5,006 bases of DNA from Candidatus Eiseniibacteriota bacterium (GTDB taxonomy: Bacteria; Joyebacterota; Joyebacteria; Joyebacterales; Joyebacteraceae): assembly GCA_030630395.1 (NCBI GenBank), contig DAOVNE010000138.1, positions 1-5,006 on the forward strand. Reading direction: 5' to 3'. The notes below the pieces were generated by a model. The model did no database searches. It was not told the DNA's origin and worked only from the letters and a program-made list of their open reading frames with translations. A program made the translations under genes and the position numbers. Within the stretch, counting starts at the first letter, position 1; each line of letters opens with the position of its first letter. Below are positions 1 to 5,006 of this stretch, piece after piece.

Positions 1-952
1 AGGCACGCACAAACGCCCCGGCAAGCGCCTCCGCCGAATCCTCATTGAGAAGGCACCCGTTTACACCGTCTCTGATCCAGAATCTGTTGGCCGCATTGTC
101 GGGAACCACAGGAAAACACCCGCAGGCAGCCGCCTCCAGAAGCGAGGCGGATACTCCATCGGTCGGTACCGCCGAGACGTATATGGAACTCCTGTGGAGA
201 AGATTCGGCAGCTCCCGGTTGTCAACATCACCCATGAAGTTGACCTGATCGGCCACGCCCAGTTCGCCTGCAAGAGCCTCCAATTCAGCGCGCGCTTCAC
301 CGTCCCCGACAATCGCCGCTCGAATCTCCGGGATCTCGTGCCGCGCAATGGCCACGGCACGAACGATGCGATCCACGCAGTAGCTCCTGTGCAACGCACG
401 GGTCGCAATGACTGTGAATCCCCTGTCCAGGCCGCGAGGACGGACGGTGAACCTCTCGAGGTCAATGCCTCGCGGGCACGTGAATAGCTGCTTGGGATCC
501 GCTCCCAACTCGAGAAGCCGGTCGGCCGTGTGCGGAGCCCAGGCGTGCAAGAGATCGGCGGCCGCAATCGCCTTGCGCGCGAAGTAGAACTTGAGGCGTG
601 TGTCACCCGGCGCAACTACGTGCTGGCCCTGCGCCACAACAACGAGAGGGTGGAAACCGATGCTCGCGCCCAGGTGGCCGTAGCTGGCAACCCTGTAGCC
701 GACGACCAGGTCGGGATCCAGTCTGTCGAGCAGTCGCCGAATACGGCGCGTGCTCGTAACGTAGGTGAGTTTGTCGAGGCCCCGGACCCCGGATCGATGG
801 GGTCCAATCTGGTGGAGGGTGACGCGTGGACTCAGCTCGCCACCGCGCTTGATGGACACAACGTGTACGTCGTGCCCAAAGCGATCGGCGAAATAGTCGA
901 CCCAGGATCGAGTGTTTATCGATCCCGCATCAGCAAGAAAACAGATCCTCAT
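1..952 (-). CDS. GT4-family glycosyltransferase (C-terminus beyond window)
   Basis: A cytoplasmic, nucleotide-sugar-dependent GT-B glycosyltransferase of family GT4 (Glycos_transf_1 type), probably adding one sugar to the repeat unit of the polysaccharide made by this cluster. I translated 317 residues from the ATG at 952; the frame is open to base 1, so the gene is cut at its 3' end. The N-terminal Rossmann half begins MRICFLADAGSINTRSW, followed by a strand ending HDVHVVSI. A linker motif PRGID ends at D164. The C-terminal donor-binding half has R185, a VGDGE loop at 215-219, and the acidic pair D265-x7-E273 in DGVSASLLEAAACG, the variant EX7E motif of GT4. At the site where many GT4 enzymes have a phosphate-binding Lys, Y191 appears to be present (SYCVD), a known subfamily variation. 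The start is supported by a GAGGTG ribosome binding site seven bases upstream. Donor and acceptor sugars cannot be told. The family call is firm. Confidence 0.9.
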   Translation of the reverse strand, partial: MRICFLADAGSINTRSWVDYFADRFGHDVHVVSIKRGGELSPRVTLHQIGPHRSGVRGLDKLTYVTSTRRIRRLLDRLDPDLVVGYRVASYGHLGASIGFHPLVVVAQGQHVVAPGDTRLKFYFARKAIAAADLLHAWAPHTADRLLELGADPKQLFTCPRGIDLERFTVRPRGLDRGFTVIATRALHRSYCVDRIVRAVAIARHEIPEIRAAIVGDGEARAELEALAGELGVADQVNFMGDVDNRELPNLLHRSSIYVSAVPTDGVSASLLEAAACGCFPVVPDNAANRFWIRDGVNGCLLNEDSAEALAGAFVRA

Positions 953-959
953 CTTCCCC

Positions 960-965
960 CACCTC
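960..965 (-). promoter_or_regulatory. Ribosome binding site of the GT4 gene
   Basis: GAGGTG on the minus strand, followed by a seven-base G/A-rich spacer and the ATG at 952. It fixes the start of the glycosyltransferase and shows that the gene is translated independently of the upstream stop at 1008. Confidence 0.7.
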
Positions 966-981
966 GGTCGCTCGGTACTCG

Positions 982-1005
982 GCCGGACTCCACGCTTGGA
1001 GCGGC
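982..1005 (-). other. Intergenic stem-loop between lyase and glycosyltransferase genes
   Basis: An imperfect inverted repeat fills much of the 55-base gap between the two genes. CTCCA (988-992) pairs with TGGAG (997-1001) around a four-base loop, and GCCG (982-985) pairs with CGGC (1002-1005). This gives nine pairs with a two-base bulge at 986-987. No T-tract follows on the minus strand, so it is not a convincing intrinsic terminator. It could be an mRNA processing or stability element in a continuous transcript, or chance in GC-rich DNA. Confidence 0.35.
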
Positions 1006-1007
1006 GC

Positions 1008-3038
1008 CTATCTTTCGTATTCGTAGTCGTACATAACTGGGTCGAGGGGATCGCCTGATCGGCTGAACACCACGACATTGCCCTCGATCTCAACCCCCAC
1101 AACATCGTCCGTTGTTATGGGATCGACGGCCGGCATCGAACCCATGGAGGCATCAGCGACGTAAAGCACATGGAGAAAGAGGTGCTCCTCGGCACTCGTC
1201 GTCGGGCGCACCTCGATTCGCCAGGCGCCGTGATCAGAATCGGCCCCACCGCTGGGCGCGTAGTTCACTCCGTTCACATCGAACTCATGCCCTGCTCCTC
1301 CGATCTTCGTCATCTGGAACGGCGAAGGCATGATCGTCCTCACGAACAGCTTCGAATCACCCTCCTGGATGACCGCCGTGTCTCCTGAGATCTGCGGCTC
1401 ATTCAGCGAGTGGAGAAGCCACTTCTTCTCATATGATGCCGACGTCGCATGTACACGATCGAGGATCACGAAGGTGTTGGGCTTCACCCAGACAACGTCG
1501 CGCGTGAAGAGATCGAGCTTGTAGGAGGCGTACGCCTTCGTCGCATCACCAATGGCGTACGTGAACACATCGTTGTTCCGATACGAGACAATGTGACCGC
1601 GATCCCGGACCGGCAGAGATGCATCGCCGCAGAAGACGCCGTGAACGTGTTCGGACGGAGGAATCTGACCGCCGTCGTTCGAATGCGATCCAAACGTTGT
1701 TTCGCTCGGGTCGTAGACCGTTATCGTGTTGTGGGCGATCGTTCTCTCGAAGTAGTTGAAGTGATGACTCGAGACGCTGAAGTCGTATGTTCCGGAGTCG
1801 ATGGCCAGAAGATCGTTCCCCCTTGCAATGAAGAGGTGGTTCTGGTGAGCGTGGGTGTGACCGGGCGGGTACTTCTCGCAACGGAAGACGGCGTAGACGT
1901 CGTCGCTCGACTCGGAGTAGTCCCATCCGGACCGCATGTACACCGTACCGATCGTCTGGAAATACCACGAGTCCGGCAGACCCGCGGGCGACTGCGCCGT
2001 GAGATTCGTGTCCTTCTCAACGATGATCTTCCACCGGTCGTACGAGAGGATGTACCCAAGCCCCTGTGCTTCGATCTCCTCAGCCAACCACTGAGCCCTG
2101 GGATCCTGGTAGCGTTTGGCAAGGGAGTACATCGCGATCCTGATGCTTGCCGCCGGCATCGTGTGGTTGTGCGAATCACCCTGGCGTGAACCGCTCATGG
2201 AGGCAGTGACACCCGGCCCGTTCTTCGCGAACACCTCGTAGAGGTAGTATGTCGGCATGTTCTGGAAGTTGCCCGAGACCTCAAACGGATCCGCATCGGT
2301 GGCGGAGGCCCACATCTCGCAGTGCTCGCGGTACTTGGTCGTGAGAACAGTGCCGGTGTAGTCGCCCTCGAAGTACGATCCGTCGCCGGCAATCTCGTCT
2401 ATCGCGCAGAGCGTGTGGTCTGCGCCAAACGTATGCTCGTACGACACATCGCAGAGTTCCTTCGCATCAGCGTCGGCTATTCCCTCACCGTAGACGGCCA
2501 GTCCGGACGCAGTGAGCGTGCGGAGGAGGCGCGGCTTCGAGTGATAGTTGATCATCTGATCCCAGTTGTTTGTGTCGAGATGGTATTGCCCACTTGCGAC
2601 CATTGCTGCACCGATCGTCTGCCTCTCACTCGGAGTCAGATAGTCGTAGCACCAGTCGAAGAAGTACGAGCCACCTCGGGTGAACTGCTCCATGTTCTGC
2701 CGGCCATGGGATATCACGTAGTTGGCGATGGTCTTTGCGCGCGCTGCGTAGGAGGTGTCCCCGCTCATCAACCAGACAAAGCTGTACGCCGCCAGATGGG
2801 ATTCATAGAACTCCGGCGATGCCAGCGGGAGCGAATCGCTCATGTGATCGTCGCACCACGACTTCATGACCTGGTAATCGGAAGCAAGCGGACCGGAGCA
2901 CTTGGCTCTCAGCGCCGGCAAGTCCGCCGCCGTGAAGTAGAGCCGTGGATGGCTCGATATCACCTGATAGGCGGAAGCCGTCAAGGCGAACGAGAGCAGC
3001 ACTACGACAAGGAGTGTGAACATTGTGAGTCTCTTCAT
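1008..3038 (-). CDS. Secreted heparinase II/III-family protein (probable polysaccharide lyase)
   Basis: A 676-residue exported protein of the heparinase II/III superfamily, whose characterised members cleave uronic-acid-containing polysaccharides by beta-elimination. Residues 1-23 are a Sec signal peptide (basic MKR, hydrophobic core, ASA then Y24), with no lipobox Cys, so a soluble periplasmic or secreted location is expected. The mature N-terminus has HPRLYFTAADLPALRAK (30-46), typical of the family. Residues about 40-340 should form the alpha/alpha toroid; NYHS (164-167) and DGSYFEGDY (219-227) are candidate active-site segments holding H166, Y222 and Y227. The beta-sandwich part has GHTHAHQNH (393-401), AIDSGTYD (412-419) and RTIAHNTITVYDP (432-444), the hallmark His/Asp cluster that binds metal or substrate in relatives. 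No membrane anchor or carbohydrate-binding module is evident. It overlaps the upstream ligase gene by four bases (ATGA), implying coupled expression. Within the cluster it may trim or degrade the product. The exact PL family and substrate are unknown; the superfamily call is strong. Confidence 0.9.
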   Translation of the reverse strand: MKRLTMFTLLVVVLLSFALTASAYQVISSHPRLYFTAADLPALRAKCSGPLASDYQVMKSWCDDHMSDSLPLASPEFYESHLAAYSFVWLMSGDTSYAARAKTIANYVISHGRQNMEQFTRGGSYFFDWCYDYLTPSERQTIGAAMVASGQYHLDTNNWDQMINYHSKPRLLRTLTASGLAVYGEGIADADAKELCDVSYEHTFGADHTLCAIDEIAGDGSYFEGDYTGTVLTTKYREHCEMWASATDADPFEVSGNFQNMPTYYLYEVFAKNGPGVTASMSGSRQGDSHNHTMPAASIRIAMYSLAKRYQDPRAQWLAEEIEAQGLGYILSYDRWKIIVEKDTNLTAQSPAGLPDSWYFQTIGTVYMRSGWDYSESSDDVYAVFRCEKYPPGHTHAHQNHLFIARGNDLLAIDSGTYDFSVSSHHFNYFERTIAHNTITVYDPSETTFGSHSNDGGQIPPSEHVHGVFCGDASLPVRDRGHIVSYRNNDVFTYAIGDATKAYASYKLDLFTRDVVWVKPNTFVILDRVHATSASYEKKWLLHSLNEPQISGDTAVIQEGDSKLFVRTIMPSPFQMTKIGGAGHEFDVNGVNYAPSGGADSDHGAWRIEVRPTTSAEEHLFLHVLYVADASMGSMPAVDPITTDDVVGVEIEGNVVVFSRSGDPLDPVMYDYEYER
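2970..3038 (-). other. Signal peptide of the heparinase-like protein
   Basis: Residues 1-23: a basic n-region (MKR), a hydrophobic run rich in L, V and F, and an AXA-type cleavage site (ASA before Y24). The lack of a Cys near the site argues against a lipoprotein. Export through Sec to the periplasm is inferred. Confidence 0.85.
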
Positions 3039-4534
3039 GATGTAGGTACTCCTTTCTTGACTTCGTGGGCGTGGTCCTCCCGCGCGAACAGGATGCTCCT
3101 GTCAACGAGAGCCGCCGCAAAGAAGTAGGTGCCTGCAATGGATATGTGCGTCAATCTCTGACCGAACATGTTCGTGACAAGAAGAGCCACGGTTGATGCC
3201 AGAAACCCGATGGCCAGCCTCTTGCCCAAGGGACTCTTCGCCACCCGCATGAGCTCGCGTCCGCTCCGGGCACACGAAAGAAAGAGCCATATGAGCGCGG
3301 CCAATCCCACCAATCCCATTTCCCCTGCCGTCTCCACGTACAGGCTGTGTGCGGACCACGGCCTGTCCATGTCCTCAGACGTCAGGTGGGGAATCGAGGC
3401 GTAGCCGTGTCCGATTATGGGGCTTCTGACGAACTTCTTCATAACAACGCCCCAGATTTCCAGCCTGACAGCCGAGGAAGGATCGAGCCGATCGGTCGCG
3501 TCTCCGACGAGGGCCATCTCGAAGTCATCGGCACGCGTCTCCATAACCCTGTCCTTAACTGAACTCGGCGCCCAGACGGGACTCAAGGCGATGACGACAA
3601 GAACTACGACAAGCGCGCGCTTGCTTATGCGATTCGCTAGGTAGAGCACTGCCAGGCCCAGTCCCATGTACGCGCCGCGCGACTTGGGCATGAACGCCGT
3701 CATAGTAGCGAGCCCGGCCGCTCCAAGCAGAACGACGCGGCGCATGAACGAGAAGGTTCCCGGCACTGTGGCAAGAGGAATCAGAAGCGCCGCCATCATC
3801 GCGAAGTACGCAGCGAGGTCATTCACGTCTCCCAGCGCCCCCGCGATCCTGGTCGCATCACCCGACGCCACATACTGCCTCACCGCGATCAACCCTCCGA
3901 GAATCGCACCGACGGCAAGAGTGATGAGGAGGTTCTTGATCTCACGCTCGTCCTTCACGGTGTTCGCAACGATGAAGTAGATGGAGAATCCCAGGACGCT
4001 CTGCCAGACGGCTTTCATCATGGCGACGGGTTCATAGCCGATCCCCGGAGGGAAGAGCATCCCGTGCACTGCTGACAGGAGAAGGAGCACCGCGAAAATC
4101 CCGAGCGGCCGTCCTATCCTCGTTCGGACCGCGATCCGCTCACCCGCCATGACCCTCGGCACCACCCAGCTCAGAAGCAGTACGATGAAGAGCAGGTTCG
4201 GGCCGTTCAGACCGGGGATTCCGGATGACGGAAGCCATTCCCCGACGGGCATGGCCAGGAGCCACGCGTGGATGGCGAACTTGGGCCTGAAGAACGCGAA
4301 CATGACAACGACCATTCCAATCGCCATCTTGACGATTCGATGCGGCGCCTGTCCGTATGTGTAGTGAAGCTTGAACACGAGAAAAGCGAACGCGAGCGCG
4401 AGCAACCCACCGAGCACCGGCATCAGCCAGCCGTAGCTGTACTGCGGCACCTGACTCGGCGGTCGCATCTCGAGCTGCGCAGCGCGCTGCGCAGCCGGTC
4501 TCACTACTCGTCCCGGCTCAGCCACTTCTCTCAT
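3035..4534 (-). CDS. O-antigen ligase/polymerase-family membrane protein (Wzy/WaaL-like)
   Basis: An inner-membrane protein of the Wzy_C (O-antigen ligase/polymerase) family, which polymerises lipid-linked glycan repeats or transfers the glycan to an acceptor on the periplasmic face. From the ATG at 4534 it has 499 residues. A basic, soluble N-terminal tail of about 35 residues is followed by about 12-14 hydrophobic segments; clear ones are near 36-56, 113-128, 143-160, 176-193, 201-220, 241-258, 288-303, 307-322, 406-422, 440-457 and 464-480. Family signatures are RIAGALGDVNDLAAYF (229-244), PKSRGAYMGL (283-292), and a large extracytoplasmic loop (about 323-402) with RLEIW (357-361), SPIIGHG (371-377) and AHSLYVE (395-401, H396). 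Such Arg and His residues in the loop are functionally important in WaaL/Wzy proteins. The start is uncertain: ATG 4534 has a purine-rich stretch directly against it, GTG 4525 has GAAGAGG nine bases upstream (496 residues), and TTG 4582 would give 515. Polymerase versus ligase cannot be decided from sequence. Confidence 0.88.
   Translation of the reverse strand: MREVAEPGRVVRPAAQRAAQLEMRPPSQVPQYSYGWLMPVLGGLLALAFAFLVFKLHYTYGQAPHRIVKMAIGMVVVMFAFFRPKFAIHAWLLAMPVGEWLPSSGIPGLNGPNLLFIVLLLSWVVPRVMAGERIAVRTRIGRPLGIFAVLLLLSAVHGMLFPPGIGYEPVAMMKAVWQSVLGFSIYFIVANTVKDEREIKNLLITLAVGAILGGLIAVRQYVASGDATRIAGALGDVNDLAAYFAMMAALLIPLATVPGTFSFMRRVVLLGAAGLATMTAFMPKSRGAYMGLGLAVLYLANRISKRALVVVLVVIALSPVWAPSSVKDRVMETRADDFEMALVGDATDRLDPSSAVRLEIWGVVMKKFVRSPIIGHGYASIPHLTSEDMDRPWSAHSLYVETAGEMGLVGLAALIWLFLSCARSGRELMRVAKSPLGKRLAIGFLASTVALLVTNMFGQRLTHISIAGTYFFAAALVDRSILFAREDHAHEVKKGVPTS
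3049..3055 (-). promoter_or_regulatory. Ribosome binding site of the heparinase-like gene
   Basis: AAAGGAG lies ten bases upstream of the ATG at 3038, inside the last codons of the ligase/polymerase gene. With the ATGA stop/start overlap (3038-3035) it supports both this start and translation linked to the gene before it. It is the best Shine-Dalgarno match in the window. Confidence 0.8.
4474..4495. repeat. 22-bp perfect palindrome within the 5' end of the Wzy/WaaL-like gene
   Basis: The two 9-base arms, GCTGCGCAG and CTGCGCAGC, flank a central CGCG, and the whole is its own reverse complement. In the mRNA it could form a nine-pair GC-rich hairpin about 40-60 bases after the start codon. It encodes the duplicated AAQRAAQ in the basic N-terminal tail. 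It may be a chance result of the Ala/Gln repeat, or it may affect early translation. Confidence 0.5.
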
Positions 4535-5006
4535 CCTCTTCTGTTGTCTTCTCTGCCGGCTGTCTGATCTCGTGGATCTCAATGATCGGATTGTGGAACG
4601 CCCTGCCTCGACCGCGATCTATCATCGGCATCGAGGTCTCGTCGCCGAAGACGGCAACAGGGGACGCGTTGTGGAGGAGCCACTGAGAGAACTCCTGCCC
4701 CGCCGGTGTGGCCGGTTCTTCGGCTCCGGCCATCGCCCTCCACGGAGCTGCCTTGCTGCTGAGAATAACGTAACGCACGCCGAGGCCATCGATGGCTGCG
4801 GCGAGCACCGCGGCGTCACGCGCTGCACCCCGCAGACTGAACGGCTCCCGCCCCCAGTCGATCGCGTAGACCTTGTACCTCGGCTCGCGTGTTCTTCCCA
4901 CGTCCAGTTTTAGCTCATTGAGTGCGCGCTTCGGTCCCCGCCAGGATTCAACGGCCGTGCTGCCCGCTGTCATCTCCGCCTCAAGCTGACCTATGGTTGG
5001 ATTGAG
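4518..5006 (-). CDS. C-terminal fragment, possible extracytoplasmic tail of a membrane (GT-C/GT39-like) glycosyltransferase
   Basis: The last 162 residues of a gene entering from the right edge. The frame is open to base 5006, so the Met codon at 4973 is probably internal and the true start is outside the window. No membrane segment is seen; the visible part looks like a soluble alpha/beta domain. It has MTAGSTAVESWRGPK, then YKVYAIDWG, GLGVRYVILSS, EFSQWLLHNASPVAVFGDE and a final NPIIEIHEIR, followed by a charged tail ending EEDERSG. The order GST-VA-E, then GVRYVIL, then a W-L--NA-VAVF strand, then P-I-IH-I resembles the periplasmic tails of PMT/ArnT-like GT-C glycosyltransferases that use polyprenyl-phosphate sugars. 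That is inference from general pattern only; another exported or EPS-associated domain is possible. The TGA at 4520-4518 lies inside the start of the ligase/polymerase gene, so the two are in one operon. Confidence 0.6.
   Translation of the reverse strand, partial: LNPTIGQLEAEMTAGSTAVESWRGPKRALNELKLDVGRTREPRYKVYAIDWGREPFSLRGAARDAAVLAAAIDGLGVRYVILSSKAAPWRAMAGAEEPATPAGQEFSQWLLHNASPVAVFGDETSMPMIDRGRGRAFHNPIIEIHEIRQPAEKTTEEDERSG

Noticed and set aside
61..615. Minus-strand open frame of 184 residues
   Set aside because: It is in a different frame from the GT4 glycosyltransferase over the same bases. The GT4 frame has the PRGID, VGDGE and D-x7-E motifs, while this one is an Arg/Ser-rich out-of-frame translation.
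982..1005. Intrinsic terminator after the heparinase-like gene
   Set aside because: A stem-loop exists but no run of T follows it on the transcribed strand, and another gene in the same direction begins 30 bases later.
953..1007. Promoter for the glycosyltransferase gene
   Set aside because: The gap is GC-rich and only 55 bases long, with no credible -35/-10 pair; readthrough from the operon is the simpler view.
530..1036. Plus-strand open frame of 168 residues
   Set aside because: It is antisense to the start of the GT4 gene and crosses the intergenic gap, with no supporting motif or start signal.
1449..2189. Plus-strand open frame of 246 residues
   Set aside because: It is antisense to the conserved HTHAH and AHNT region of the heparinase-like gene, whose family motifs prove the minus-strand frame.
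2322..3128. Plus-strand open frame of 268 residues
   Set aside because: It lies antisense to the heparinase-like gene and its upstream junction, has no recognisable motif or ribosome binding site, and its translation is Arg/Val-rich as expected from the complement of a GC-rich gene.

Overview
This GC-rich window is almost wholly coding. All four supported genes lie on the minus strand and read from right to left. It looks like an internal piece of a surface or exopolysaccharide (O-antigen, capsule or EPS) biosynthesis cluster from a Gram-negative-type bacterium. The evidence for that setting is a polytopic polymerase/ligase, a secreted lyase-like enzyme with a Sec signal peptide, and a GT4 glycosyltransferase in one tight operon. 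Nothing here allows a phylum to be named. There is no rRNA, tRNA, mobile element or CRISPR array.

Layout in transcription order. (1) 5006-4518 is the C-terminal 162 residues of a gene that enters from the right edge. It looks like the extracytoplasmic tail of a multi-membrane (GT-C/GT39-like) glycosyltransferase, but this is tentative. (2) 4534-3035 is an O-antigen ligase/polymerase-family (Wzy/WaaL-like, Wzy_C) membrane protein whose start overlaps the previous gene. (3) 3038-1008 is a secreted heparinase II/III-family protein, a probable polysaccharide lyase. It starts inside the stop codon of gene 2 (ATGA overlap) and has a strong ribosome binding site. (4) After 55 untranslated bases containing a small hairpin, 952-1 is a GT4 glycosyltransferase that runs off the left edge, lacking perhaps 40-80 C-terminal residues.

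A coherent, inferred model is as follows. The GT4 enzyme adds a sugar to a lipid-linked repeat unit in the cytoplasm. The Wzy/WaaL-like protein polymerises or transfers the glycan on the outer face of the inner membrane. The heparinase-like protein in the periplasm cleaves or trims the polymer. By analogy with lyases in alginate-type clusters, this would control chain length, clear misplaced polymer or aid release. The family of the lyase suggests that the polymer contains uronic acid. The most notable point is the translational coupling of a lyase-family enzyme to the polymerase/ligase gene. No wholly new system is evident.
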